A stretch of 64,000 bases of DNA from Duganella sp. BuS-21 (GCA_041874725.1 CP097466.1:2418001-2482000), one strand, 5' to 3'. Shown: positions 44,990 through 53,828, counted from the stretch's first letter. A program made the numbers and translations. Notes: a model not told the origin generated them from the sequence alone.

Positions 44990-46570
44990 ATGACAGATGG
45001 AGGGTGGCAATTGGATTTGTTAGAACTTCGCCGCGCTGTTGCGAAAGCATTGGACGATGGCATGGATTACGAACTTGCTGTCGCAGGTCTCAGTCAGCTG
45101 ATTGATGGTGCGGGGGACACGGGCGATGAGCAGGCGTTGGTAGCTGCAATTGAGCTATCCGAGCGAATGGTCGCGGGGGCTGCTCCAGTAGATGCCTGTC
45201 ACGTTCTTTATCTGGCCTCGAATGCTTGGTCGTCGCTCCACTACGCGCGCCACACGCCCGAAGCGCTGTGGTCGTGGGAACAACCGCAGCTTTTACAGCA
45301 GATTCTTGCGCTGAGACGAGCTATCCAACATCCTGGCTTTGATGAGCAGCCGCTTTTCCGAAAGGCCCAGGTTTACTGCAACCTAGGAAATGCGCTGAAC
45401 CATGCGGGGCGATTCGTTGATGCGTTGACGGAATGGAGACTTGCTTTATTGGAGCAGCCTATTCTCGGTATGGCTCGTGGAAATCTTGGCATCGGTCTGG
45501 CGACGTATGGTCGGTCACTGTATGACGGCGGGCACACGTATTGGTTTCTTCGGGCAGCGCGCGAAGCATTGATGACGGCGATAGCCGGCGGAGTGGGGCG
45601 AGATGGCAGTACCTTCCCGGAAGCTCTACAAGGATTCGGCCAGTATCTTTTGGGCGTTGAGTATCACCTCAGCCACTATGACGTTGCGGACGATGAACAA
45701 CTGGGCGAATTCCCTTTAGGCGATAGCGAGCGGGAACAAGACTACAGGCGCTGGTGTTTGGAGCGCACTTTGTTCCTCAATCCAATGAATGACTTGGGGC
45801 CGGACACGGTGGCGGCAAAGGATACGTTATCAGTACCCTCGCATCGAGTGGAGGGGGCTGGAATTACCTATCGTGCCTCCTTCAATCAGCTTGTTCAAGA
45901 GTTCACCTATGCTCGCTGGTGCTTCTTTGAGGGTAGCAATGCTGACACTGTGCATTTTGCAGACAAGGAGGTCGGTCTGGCATATAACGCGGACTTTTCT
46001 CACTATTCAATAGGTCTGGAACAGGTCAAGACAGCTTTCAGGTGTGCTTACTCTTTGCTCGACAAGATAGCTTATTTCATCAACAGTTATTGGAAGTTAG
46101 AGGTACCGGAGCGGAGCGTTTACTTTCATTCGATTTGGTATGAGGATGCCAAAGGCAAACAGCCGCGCCAAGTGCGAGCAACGTTTGAAACGTCAGAGAA
46201 TTTACCGCTGAGAGGGCTATTTTGGCTATCGAAAGACCTCTTCGATGCGAGCATGCAGACTGTGACGAGTCCGGTCGCTAAAGAACTTAAAGCACTACGC
46301 AATCACCTTGAGCATAAGTTCGTAAAAGTCGTGGCGGCGGAAGTCGAAATAGCGAAGGAAGATGGGCTTTTTAAGGACCATTTATCTCACAAAATTTCCC
46401 GCGACGATTTGATTGATAAGAGCGAACACGTACTCCGGATTAGTCGGTCCGCATTGATTTATCTTTCGATGGCGATGCATGTAGCGGAACAGAGGAAAAT
46501 GAGGGCGGACGGCGAGGCTAAGAGGGCTGCGATGGACTTAGGAGTCTATCCAGATGATTTGAAGGTCTGA
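44990..46570 (+). CDS. TPR-HEPN protein, LA2681-like
   Basis: 526 residues. The N-terminal half has TPR-like helices (YCNLGNALNHAGRFVDALTEWRLAL at about 129-153). The C-terminal part (about 340-500) is all-helical and carries the HEPN ribonuclease motif R-x4-6-H as R437-NHLE-H442 (LKALRNHLEHKFVK). This arrangement fits the LA2681-type HEPN family, whose members are thought to be toxin or defence RNases activated through the TPR region. No antitoxin-like gene is adjacent on the same strand. It is convergent with the SIR2 gene. Codon use is island-like. Confidence 0.8.
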   Translation: MTDGGWQLDLLELRRAVAKALDDGMDYELAVAGLSQLIDGAGDTGDEQALVAAIELSERMVAGAAPVDACHVLYLASNAWSSLHYARHTPEALWSWEQPQLLQQILALRRAIQHPGFDEQPLFRKAQVYCNLGNALNHAGRFVDALTEWRLALLEQPILGMARGNLGIGLATYGRSLYDGGHTYWFLRAAREALMTAIAGGVGRDGSTFPEALQGFGQYLLGVEYHLSHYDVADDEQLGEFPLGDSEREQDYRRWCLERTLFLNPMNDLGPDTVAAKDTLSVPSHRVEGAGITYRASFNQLVQEFTYARWCFFEGSNADTVHFADKEVGLAYNADFSHYSIGLEQVKTAFRCAYSLLDKIAYFINSYWKLEVPERSVYFHSIWYEDAKGKQPRQVRATFETSENLPLRGLFWLSKDLFDASMQTVTSPVAKELKALRNHLEHKFVKVVAAEVEIAKEDGLFKDHLSHKISRDDLIDKSEHVLRISRSALIYLSMAMHVAEQRKMRADGEAKRAAMDLGVYPDDLKV

Positions 46571-46586
46571 GTAGTAACTGCGCGAA

Positions 46587-46616
46587 GGGGAGCCTTGAAA
46601 GCTCCCCCTCTTTCTT
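46587..46616 (+). terminator. Rho-independent terminator after the HEPN gene
   Basis: Perfect 7-bp stem GGGGAGC/GCTCCCC (46587-46593 with 46601-46607), 7-nt loop, then a CTCTTTCTT tract, 14 bp past the HEPN stop. Confidence 0.85.
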
Positions 46617-46633
46617 CATGGAGGAGGTTACGT

Positions 46634-46862
46634 TTAGTGCCAGTTCAGTTTTTGGACGAACGCTTTGAACAGTTCAATTTGTTTACGGCAGGCTTCTTCA
46701 GTTTCACCAAAAAGTGATGCCGTTACAAACGGAGATGTCTCTTTTTTGTTAGCCAATGAATTCTCTATTTCGCCCAAAATCTTGGTCCGATTGCCATGTC
46801 GGTATCCAAAAGGTCCTGGTGGAATCCAATGCCATGAAGGGTCGCGGTCTGAAATGTTTACC
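46634..46862 (-). other. Frameshifted C-terminal tail of the SIR2 gene
   Basis: On the same strand but one frame over from the SIR2 frame, this stretch encodes a coherent continuation: (S)YVNISDRDPSWHWIPPG, PFGYRHGNRTKILGEIE, NSLANKKETSPFVTASLFG and ETEEACRKQIELFKAFVQKL, ending NWH and TAA at 46634-46636. The W-x-P-P-G-x-F-G-Y-R block and the LFG-E-E-A...L-N-W end look like conserved SIR2-protein C-termini, unlike the current read-through RPFMALDSTRTFW. Removing one of the two C residues at 46861-46862 joins the frames cleanly. Confidence 0.7.
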
Positions 46863-48386
46863 GTAGGATAGAGCCAGTAAAATTTCGAGCTTATCGAACA
46901 CGTACTGGAACCGGGTATCGTTAGGAATAAGTCGATTAAACAGTGGACGGCAAATCTGATATATCCAGTCGCTAAGAGGTGCGTAGCGTCGAGCCATCCC
47001 TTCTAACAATTTTGCGTCGTCGCTGTGCTCTAGCAGGCATCCAGCTGGCAGCTCTTGTACCGCGAGTTTGTCTTGAGTATGCTCTCTTACTATTGCTGTC
47101 TCGCAGAGCTCACGGAGGAAGTCTAGTTTTCCAGCTTCGACCGCTGCGATTCCCAAACAGTACAGCAGAAGAGATGCAGGATATTTTTGGAAGTCCAGGA
47201 GGGTAACTGTTCCTCCTGATTGGCGATGCACGGTGCTCAGTCGAGCAATCGTTTTGGTCCAAGAGGGGTAGTGTTGCGGTTCGGCCCAGTATCCTGCTTG
47301 CACTGCCATAGCGGTAAGGCTGGCCATATACCCCTCGTATGCTCGTAGGCGTTGGGTGAGGGATTGGGTGTCTATCGGCAGCCGGCCATGTGTTGGAAAT
47401 TTTTCCTGACCGATGTTCTGTTCCACGCGCTCAACTTCAGAAACGATTAAGTCTTCGTGTTGAATCCTGAACTTGTGTTCGGACATGAATCGCTTTAAGG
47501 ATGCGACGGCCATTTCAGTTGAGAGCGGATGTGGGCGTAAGAATTCCTCTAGGGATTCGACTTTTTGCGTGACGGTGCTGAAGAACGGGTCGGCCCCTGT
47601 TATCGGAAGTTGTATGGCCTGTCGATGTGCAATTAACTCTTGAGCGGCTGTGCCGGGCACACCTCTCGCGGCCCAGTACATTGCGTAGCGGCGTGACGGT
47701 GCGCGCGTGATGGCGGCTCGCAGCGCGACGTCCCAGTCTGCAGACCAGCCGCATACGATGAGGCCGAACTCATCGAAAATGCGGTCCAAAATGGTGTTGA
47801 ACTCGGCGCTATAAGTGCTGAGCTCATCAGGAGTATTTTTGATACGAGTATCTAAGTAATCGCCATGCACTTTAACGATAGTGCAGTTCGTGTGGATTAG
47901 TGGCAAGGCACCGTGTATCTCGTCTGCTGTGCTAAGAACTGTCGGCGTGATGCCAACATCTGCCAGCGCTGTTTCCAGCAATCGGTCGAAGTTAGTCGTA
48001 ACGATAACGCGGATAAAGCCTTTGTGAACAAGGTTGGCAATTGCCCGATGAGCCGCTGTAGGCGATTTTGCGCCTTCTTCCCGCTCTTCCGGAGTCGGCT
48101 CCCAGTATGTTTTCAATAGCTGCTGACGGGCAGCTGGGGTTTTTGCTAAGCCATCAAGCAGCTCTGAGTAGTCTGGCTCTTTGGAAAATTTGGTTCGGTA
48201 CCATCCCTCCGGGTCGTCTCCACAGTCTTCTCCGGATATCACTGCCAGCTTTCGTACTAGCTCGAGCGTGATGTCCCAGCCAGTCGGTATCTTCGCTGAA
48301 CGCGAAATCCCTGAGCCAACGAGGACTGCGTAGATACCGGGGTTGGCGTGAATGGAAAATGCTAACGAATCAATTGGGTCAATCAT
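46749..48386 (-). CDS. SIR2-domain defence-type NADase (C-terminus frameshifted)
   Basis: 545 residues as it reads; about 583 if the frameshift near 46862 is repaired. The SIR2 fold occupies about 10-260: GSGIS at 24-28 within AVLVGSGISRSAKIPTGWDI, TTNFD at 130-134 (with conserved Asn132), HGD at 174-176 (IVKVHGDYLD), and GWSADWDVALRAAI. The long C-terminal helical region is the sensor part typical of stand-alone antiphage SIR2 proteins that deplete NAD+ on infection. No partner on the same strand; the HEPN gene is convergent. Whether the shift is real inactivation or a sequencing error cannot be told here. Confidence 0.82.
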   Translation of the reverse strand: MIDPIDSLAFSIHANPGIYAVLVGSGISRSAKIPTGWDITLELVRKLAVISGEDCGDDPEGWYRTKFSKEPDYSELLDGLAKTPAARQQLLKTYWEPTPEEREEGAKSPTAAHRAIANLVHKGFIRVIVTTNFDRLLETALADVGITPTVLSTADEIHGALPLIHTNCTIVKVHGDYLDTRIKNTPDELSTYSAEFNTILDRIFDEFGLIVCGWSADWDVALRAAITRAPSRRYAMYWAARGVPGTAAQELIAHRQAIQLPITGADPFFSTVTQKVESLEEFLRPHPLSTEMAVASLKRFMSEHKFRIQHEDLIVSEVERVEQNIGQEKFPTHGRLPIDTQSLTQRLRAYEGYMASLTAMAVQAGYWAEPQHYPSWTKTIARLSTVHRQSGGTVTLLDFQKYPASLLLYCLGIAAVEAGKLDFLRELCETAIVREHTQDKLAVQELPAGCLLEHSDDAKLLEGMARRYAPLSDWIYQICRPLFNRLIPNDTRFQYVFDKLEILLALSYGKHFRPRPFMALDSTRTFWIPTWQSDQDFGRNREFIG

Positions 48387-48451
48387 GTATTTGTTCCTTG
48401 GGTCAATAATCGCGGGGAGAAGGTGTCGGGCGCATCAGTCATGTATAGGTA

Positions 48452-48476
48452 CCAGGAGCTCGATTCGAGCTCCTGG
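48452..48476 (-). terminator. Strong hairpin past the 226-residue orphan gene
   Basis: Perfect 11-bp stem (48452-48462 with 48466-48476, CCAGGAGCTCG/CGAGCTCCTGG) and a 3-nt loop, 7 bp downstream of the leftward gene stop and before the SIR2 start. No T-tract, so a terminator or insulator is likely but not certain. Confidence 0.55.
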
Positions 48477-48483
48477 CATAGAG

Positions 48484-49164
48484 CTATCGCAGTACTGACC
48501 TCAGCGCCTGCAAGCGGCCAAGATAATCCTGCGCAGCCTTGCGGGAGCGCCATGGAGATAACCCATACAGGTGGCCTTGGCCGGTCTCACTGTGGCTGAA
48601 GAGTTTCATAGCATCTGCGGTGACGTTCGTCATCAGGCGCGGGTACTCTTCGTATTTCACCCATTCTTTAGAATCGAGCCCAACCGGTTTGTAGTAGCGG
48701 TTGACGAGGATTTGGCCGATTCCTCCGACGTTCTGGAGACCGTACGGCAACCACAGGCGCATTTCCCAAAAAGCCTTTGAATTGAAGCCAACTTTAAAAC
48801 GAGGGACGTTGAGGATTGTTGTGAGGTAGTCGATGGCGAATTCGACGGCATGCGACGGGGCAGTAAATTTATCCCAGATATCTGGTACGTCTATTCCTGC
48901 GGGGACGTTGCGTCCACTAATGCTATATACGGCACCTGCGACTTTTCGCAGCGCGGCTCGCATGTCGTCATCAGAGCGAGAGAATTTGAATCGTGGCGGC
49001 TCGTCACCTGGGGACGCATTCTTCATCAGAAGCGCCCAGTTGCTGAAGCCTAGTGCGTGTGCGCGTTCATCCAAGGCCTGACGGCGAGGGATTCCAGTAG
49101 CGCGTGATTTGTTTTTTGCTTCCAGCTTGAATTGCTGAAGTTGAGTCGAGGTAAAAGTTGGCAC
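48484..49164 (-). CDS. Hypothetical protein with Glyoxalase_8-like N-terminal helices
   Basis: 226 residues. The first 45 residues (LKLEAKNKSRATGIPRRQALDE-like helix, then LGFSNWALLMKN) resemble the short helical Glyoxalase_8 motif that precedes many island-borne orphan proteins. The remainder (about 65-226) has no motif I know; aromatic/Tyr-rich segments LWLPYGLQNVGGIGQILVNRYY and EYPRLMTNVTADAMKLFSH are conserved-looking. No signal peptide. It is monocistronic, upstream of the SIR2 gene in the same direction. Confidence 0.6.
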   Translation of the reverse strand: MPTFTSTQLQQFKLEAKNKSRATGIPRRQALDERAHALGFSNWALLMKNASPGDEPPRFKFSRSDDDMRAALRKVAGAVYSISGRNVPAGIDVPDIWDKFTAPSHAVEFAIDYLTTILNVPRFKVGFNSKAFWEMRLWLPYGLQNVGGIGQILVNRYYKPVGLDSKEWVKYEEYPRLMTNVTADAMKLFSHSETGQGHLYGLSPWRSRKAAQDYLGRLQALRSVLR

Positions 49165-49511
49165 GATATGCTCTCCGTATTGCCACCATTACATTCAGCG
49201 CGCCCACTCACCAAAAAAGTGACATCTAGAAAGATATCTGTTGCACAACATCACGATGTTCCCGAAGGATGCTTCGCCTTGTGGACGGGCTAGCCGACGT
49301 GCTCGACTGATAGTCACTCTACCTCAACAGCTGGCTTCCGTAAAGTCCGACGACCACTTGGGGGGCCGTGGGCTTATGGCAACAAATCGCATTGGTTAGA
49401 CTTTTATACTTGCGGTAGCAAAGTTAAGTGAAAATGTACGTATTTTTCGCGTAGGCAACATGCTATTCTGGATAGAATTTCGTGAAGTTTCTAATTTTAA
49501 TTGGGAAAATA
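49165..49511. other. Intergenic region, no supported gene
   Basis: Divergent promoter region between the leftward orphan gene and the rightward PD-(D/E)XK gene. The left half is mixed-GC with no coding signal. The right half (about 49395-49510) is AT-rich and includes TTTTATACTTG, a plausible -10 element. No repeats or RNA gene seen. Confidence 0.45.
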
Positions 49512-51509
49512 ATGGGTGAATTTTTAAAAAAAATCCAAAGGGATGAAATAGCGGGGCCATTACGCAGAAATTTTAAAGCTAAAAATTGGTCAACTGTATT
49601 TTCTGCTATCGAAAATCCGGACGAGTCAGACCAAAACATATATGTTTCCGGACTTGCAATATCAGAAAAACTAAACAATATCCGCTCTTGCTTGAAGCTC
49701 TCGACTTCGCCACTACTTTCCGCTTCCACTAAGCTACGTGCTTTTGTGGCTGCCTCGAATCAAGGATTTTTTGCCAATCGCGATAAGACACAAGAGGCCT
49801 TTAAAAAAATTCTTAGTGATTTGGAGGGTAAGAACGCCGAACATTTTAGATTTGAGGATTTTGCTAACGTAAAGCTTGAGTTACCTGGCGGTTTCGATTG
49901 GAAACCGGATGAGATAGCCGAAAGCTTAGTAGATGGCATAGAAATACCAGTGAAAATCACCTTGCAGGATAACCCTGGGCTTGGTGGTGCAGCCCAGATG
50001 AATAAGATAGAGTGGGAGGATATCATCCTCGAAATTAACCTTGGGATTATTTATCGCCATACCGAAGACTTGTGGGATGAATGTCTATGGAATGGTTATA
50101 TCTCCCAGAACGTCGGAAAAATAAAAGCGTTTATACCTACTAACATCGATACAGTTCGAAGTTATCGAATAGGGCTTTCACGTCGAATGTCGCTCGCAAA
50201 TTCATTCGCCGTAATGGGCGCGAAGTTCCATCGGGGAATGGCGGAAAAAGGGCTCTTTGCGAACATAAGAGAAGTCAAGTCCATTAAACGGGAAGGTAAG
50301 CGCCAAGTTATCCAATTTTCGAAACGTGGTGAATTATCGTCAGCACTCGAAGAACTTACTATAATGAGAGCTTTTGCCTCTGAGCCATACTATTCCGAGC
50401 TACTTGAAGAGCCCCTTCCTTTGCTCGAGGGCGTAACTTTATCCATGCTACTTCGCGCTTGGACAGTGATTTCCCGAACTGCCACAATTTTAGTTGAGGC
50501 AGTAGGCGCAAAACATTCTTTAGGGTTAAATGATAACCTAGCGCATAGTGCTTGGTTTCCAGAATATGCTCCGGTGCTGCAAGTAAGTGCGCTTATAGAT
50601 GCGTTGCTAGCAGCAGTGCAGATTAAGCCGTCTGAGGGACGGAGAATAGTGGAATTCTTTACATATAGAGGGGGACCCGAGCAGGAAATCTGGGCTCAAC
50701 CTATGATTCCTGTCGGCAAGGAAACGGTAGCGCCTATTTTTACCGCCGCAGTAAACCCCAACTTGCGGCGGCTCGTAGACGTCTGGATGCGCCAGGGGGG
50801 AATAGACCTCTCCAAGCGCGGCCCACCGTTCGAATCCTATATAAGAGCAACAGTTGCTGAAGCTATCTCAACTTCAATACCATTGGCGAATAACGCTATT
50901 TGCATTAATGAGAATTATACATTTAGGCCTTCTATTGGAAGAGCGGAACAAATCGACCTCGTATTTTTCATCGATAATACTGTTTTTCTCGCAGAATCAA
51001 AATGTATTTTAGAACCAACAGAGGCTAAGGGGATAGCCATGCATCGGAAAACTGTTGAAGGCGCAGCCGAACAAGTATTGCGAAAAGCTGATTCTTTAGC
51101 ATTAAATCGCGAAGAATTTGTTAAAGATGTTAAGCGATTTGGAAAAGAGTTAATTCTGGACTTTAAAATTGTACCGTTGATTATAGTAAGCACAGGAACA
51201 CATGTTGGAGTCTCGTCTCGGAACGTTGCGGTTATTGATGAGCTTCTCCTGTGCCGTTTTTTGGAAGGAAAAATCGAGGATGTCGCGATTCAAGGAGATA
51301 ATTTAGCTATAAAAAAGAAAATGGAAACATTTTTCTATGCAGATGCTAAAGAAGCGGAAGCTATTGCTTCAACATACTTTACCTTGCCGCCGCAGTTACA
51401 ACCGTATATCAAAGGTTTAACTAAACGAATAGTGCCAATCCACGCAGTTAGTGAAGTGGATTGGGAGGGACGTATTTTGACACTGGAGTGCATCCCCGAA
51501 TATAATTAA
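49512..51509 (+). CDS. Unknown protein with C-terminal PD-(D/E)XK nuclease-like core
   Basis: ATG at 49512 (MGEFLKKIQRDEIAGPL) preferred over an in-frame GTG at 49482; 665 residues. Residues about 430-540 carry a restriction-endonuclease-like signature: an acidic helix ESYIRATVAEAIS, then D482 in EQIDLVFFIDNTVFL and E495-x-K497 in LAESKC. The large N-terminal region has no motif I recognise; it is helical with RIGLSRRMSLANSFAVMG and LLRAWTVISRTATILVEAVG. Codon use is markedly AT-rich. A 206-residue gene follows on the same strand. Best guess: DNA- or RNA-targeting defence effector of an unassigned family. Confidence 0.7.
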   Translation: MGEFLKKIQRDEIAGPLRRNFKAKNWSTVFSAIENPDESDQNIYVSGLAISEKLNNIRSCLKLSTSPLLSASTKLRAFVAASNQGFFANRDKTQEAFKKILSDLEGKNAEHFRFEDFANVKLELPGGFDWKPDEIAESLVDGIEIPVKITLQDNPGLGGAAQMNKIEWEDIILEINLGIIYRHTEDLWDECLWNGYISQNVGKIKAFIPTNIDTVRSYRIGLSRRMSLANSFAVMGAKFHRGMAEKGLFANIREVKSIKREGKRQVIQFSKRGELSSALEELTIMRAFASEPYYSELLEEPLPLLEGVTLSMLLRAWTVISRTATILVEAVGAKHSLGLNDNLAHSAWFPEYAPVLQVSALIDALLAAVQIKPSEGRRIVEFFTYRGGPEQEIWAQPMIPVGKETVAPIFTAAVNPNLRRLVDVWMRQGGIDLSKRGPPFESYIRATVAEAISTSIPLANNAICINENYTFRPSIGRAEQIDLVFFIDNTVFLAESKCILEPTEAKGIAMHRKTVEGAAEQVLRKADSLALNREEFVKDVKRFGKELILDFKIVPLIIVSTGTHVGVSSRNVAVIDELLLCRFLEGKIEDVAIQGDNLAIKKKMETFFYADAKEAEAIASTYFTLPPQLQPYIKGLTKRIVPIHAVSEVDWEGRILTLECIPEYN

Positions 51510-51629
51510 CCCGAAATATTTTCTACTCAATCTTATAGAAGAGCTAGATATAACTTTGCATGCGCAGGGGAATGATACCGGAAAAGGTCTCAATGCCCAA
51601 AATTAATCCAGTTACGGAAAATAAATCCA

Positions 51630-52250
51630 ATGGAACTTGCCAAAATCGACGTAAGCATGGAGCTTTGTGCCGCCCACTTTTTGCTTCAGTGGAAACGCAA
51701 AGAGGAGAAATTTCATGAATCGCTCAGTAAAAAACCTTCGGCGGAATCGCTTCGCTCAGCATTAAGCTTTTTCATCATTGCTCGCAATTTTTCAGGTATC
51801 AAGGCGGATAGAAATGTCGCTCAAGAAATAATCGATATGTTGCTTGAAATCGATAAGGACAAAAGCCTAAAGGTTCAGGAGAAAGTTGCCGCACTAGCAG
51901 CAAAATTCAAGGTGCGATTTGGTAAAAATAACATCTCCGCAGCTTCTAAGCTGCTTTGGCTCAGAAGGCGTGCGCCTTACGTAATCTATGACTCGCGTGC
52001 AGAAAAAACCCTGAAAGCAATGGGCGCGAAATTTAAGAGTCGAGATTACGCTAGGTATTACGAGGCTTGGAGAACATCATATGAGCTTTACAAGCCAACC
52101 ATTGTGAAGGCGGTAAGAGGCTTGCACAATATTCACAAAATCCTACCAGAATGGGACCAATCCCCGGAAGGAACTCGGGAAATGGTCAATAGCGATTGGT
52201 TTTTGGAGCGAGTGTTCGATATCTATCTCTATCAAAATAGCGAGAGTTAG
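51630..52250 (+). CDS. Hypothetical protein, possible partner of the PD-(D/E)XK gene
   Basis: 206 residues, all-helical, basic. The central motif NISAASKLLWLRRRAPYVIYDSRA is distinctive and recalls the helical cores of small island proteins (a distant HhH-glycosylase-like look, unproven). Acidic C-terminus DWFLERVFDIYLYQ. It starts 120 bp after the preceding gene without a terminator between, so co-transcription is likely. An out-of-frame ATG at 51593 leads a short frame that stops, so the exact N-terminus is uncertain. No known domain. Confidence 0.65.
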   Translation: MELAKIDVSMELCAAHFLLQWKRKEEKFHESLSKKPSAESLRSALSFFIIARNFSGIKADRNVAQEIIDMLLEIDKDKSLKVQEKVAALAAKFKVRFGKNNISAASKLLWLRRRAPYVIYDSRAEKTLKAMGAKFKSRDYARYYEAWRTSYELYKPTIVKAVRGLHNIHKILPEWDQSPEGTREMVNSDWFLERVFDIYLYQNSES

Positions 52251-52275
52251 CAGAGATACACGGTTAAAAGAGATA

Positions 52276-52292
52276 GCGGCAATCCATGCCGC
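52276..52292 (+). terminator. Hairpin after the 206-residue gene
   Basis: GCGGCA/TGCCGC stem with 5-nt loop, 26 bp past the stop. It lacks a U-tract; weak call. Confidence 0.3.
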
Positions 52293-52325
52293 CATCTTGG
52301 TCACTGCGACCAACCTCCAATAGCT

Positions 52326-52601
52326 CTACAGCATAACTGTAGCCCAAACGTCTGTGGCGTGCTGCCGTAAGACCTCGATTTGTAAGGAGTTGCCATCCGG
52401 CAGTACTACTACAATCGGCACAGCTACTGGAAGTTCCATAAGCCCCCCTAGTTGAATTCTAACGTTAGCGCGGGAATAAACCGTTTCCTGCGTATGCTGC
52501 TGTCCGCCTGGTCCTAGAATCGTTGCCGGTGCTTCTCGATAGGGGTGTTGCACTTGGCAGATGATGGTGCCGCCATTGGGATGTGAAAGTGTCGAAATCA
52601 T
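52326..52601 (-). CDS. Small hypothetical protein
   Basis: 91 residues from ATG 52599-52601 (MISTLSHPNGGTIICQVQH), chosen because AGAGG lies 7 bp upstream; a longer frame to 52622 covers that site. Predicted mostly beta: GGTIICQVQHPYREAPATILGPGGQQHTQ in pieces, then VPIVVVLPDGNSLQIEVLRQHATDVWATV. No cysteine pair or motif that would name it. It is convergent with the 206-residue gene. Confidence 0.55.
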   Translation of the reverse strand: MISTLSHPNGGTIICQVQHPYREAPATILGPGGQQHTQETVYSRANVRIQLGGLMELPVAVPIVVVLPDGNSLQIEVLRQHATDVWATVML

Positions 52602-53115
52602 TTCTTTACCTCTGTCATGCACTTGTGAGTGCGGAAAAGATAGCTTAGTCGTTAGGGTAAGCCAACTTCAGCGACGTTTTCCAAACCGTGGCACATCCAT
52701 CCAATACTTATCTCAGTCAATTGAATTGCTAATTAAAATACTTTCTTTGCCATGAAAAACTAGCGACTGGCTTGCGTAAATCAAGCTGAATCGTTGATTT
52801 TTTGCTAGCCAGACGCCGCACTTCCAACTTGAATTAGTGCCAAATTGCAACTTTGATGTACAATCCGCGTCTACTAACTTCTATGCTCTCACTCAAGCAT
52901 TTGACCGAAGATTGTCTGAATCCGGGAAGTGCTACAAGAGCGAGCTGAAGCCACTCAAAGGTTTGAAGCTTCGAATCTAACGGGCCGTTAGAATTGGCCG
53001 TTCCTTCCCAGATTTGATGCCAAGAACAGAAAGCTACCTCGTTAACTCTGCTGATTGCCACGGAAGAGCAATATGTCGTTTGACGCTGGCCCAATTCATT
53101 CAATTTTAGAGAAAA
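52602..53115. other. Intergenic region, no supported gene
   Basis: About 500 bp of AT-rich DNA. A leftward frame (52834-53121) exists but has unlikely composition and no ribosome-binding site, so it is not called. No repeats or hairpins stand out. Confidence 0.45.
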
Positions 53116-53649
53116 ATGCAAAATTATTGGAATTCATTGCAAGACGCTATAGCGGTTACTTCTTCACGCGACCTTGGGAGTGAGGAGTTCGCACGGTTAC
53201 CTTCCCCAATTCTGAACCAGGAGCATTGCGAAGCGTTAATTGATGTAATGACACAAGAGCTAGGGTTTGGCCATTTAACTCCTGTGGACATTGGTCTCCA
53301 ATGTGCGGGCGTCAATTGGAAGATGAAATCTAAATTTGAACAAATTATTCAAAATAAAGTTTTGCTGACACTTGGAAGCATCAAAGTGGCGGGCGACCCT
53401 ATTTTTGAAATGGAAACACTCGACTTGTTGAAGCTTCGGACCTCTGGCCGTTATCACGTATGGTGGTCTCTTCAATCGGGAGAGATTGTTGATATTACTT
53501 TTGCGACTTCAATGCTGATAAAGCAGGGCGGCGACCTCAGCAAGGCAGTTCCGCTTGCAGGTTTTCCGGAGCAATTCCCGAAGGTTGAGTGGATTCCAAA
53601 ACTTGTGGGTGACAAAGCGATTCACCAGCTTCTATCTTTTGGGTGGTGA
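53116..53649 (+). CDS. Hypothetical protein
   Basis: 177 residues. Reads like a real soluble protein: the first half is helical (LNQEHCEALIDVMTQELGFGHLT), the second half has aromatic beta strands (SGRYHVWWSLQSGEIVDITFATSML and GGDLSKAVPLAGFPEQFPKVEW). Weak purine-rich ribosome-binding site (AGAGAAAA) before the ATG. I do not recognise the family. Its 3' end overlaps the convergent 84-residue gene by about 110 bp, which is unusual and leaves one of the two in doubt. Confidence 0.55.
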   Translation: MQNYWNSLQDAIAVTSSRDLGSEEFARLPSPILNQEHCEALIDVMTQELGFGHLTPVDIGLQCAGVNWKMKSKFEQIIQNKVLLTLGSIKVAGDPIFEMETLDLLKLRTSGRYHVWWSLQSGEIVDITFATSMLIKQGGDLSKAVPLAGFPEQFPKVEWIPKLVGDKAIHQLLSFGW

Positions 53650-53791
53650 CACGGTTTGACGCATGGTACGCTTGCCATGCCGGTGAGCCTACTGCTAGTG
53701 AAGAATTGAGGAGCTGCTCTATTAACTCACTCAATCGCTCTGGTGAAAAGTCATCTACACTGCGGATTGGTTTGGTGGTTGATTTACTCAT
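53537..53791 (-). CDS. Small hypothetical protein
   Basis: 84 residues. An excellent ribosome-binding site (AAAGGAGG, 6 bp before ATG 53789-53791) is the main support. The N-terminal part is acidic-helical (VDDFSPERLSELIEQLLNSS); the C-terminal third has no clear structure and overlaps the convergent gene, so the true end may be an extension after a mutation. Antitoxin-like size but no recognised family. Confidence 0.5.
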   Translation of the reverse strand: MSKSTTKPIRSVDDFSPERLSELIEQLLNSSLAVGSPAWQAYHASNRVTTQKIEAGESLCHPQVLESTQPSGIAPENLQAELPC

Positions 53792-53828
53792 GCTAATCCT
53801 CCTTTAAAGCAGAGTATAGGGAGGAAAT

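Noticed and set aside
44753..45050. Small minus-strand frames at the AT-rich region before the HEPN gene
   Set aside because: No ribosome-binding site, overlap with the HEPN start, and random composition.
52834..53121. A 95-codon minus-strand frame
   Set aside because: No ribosome-binding site, unlikely composition, and it overlaps the start of the 177-residue gene.
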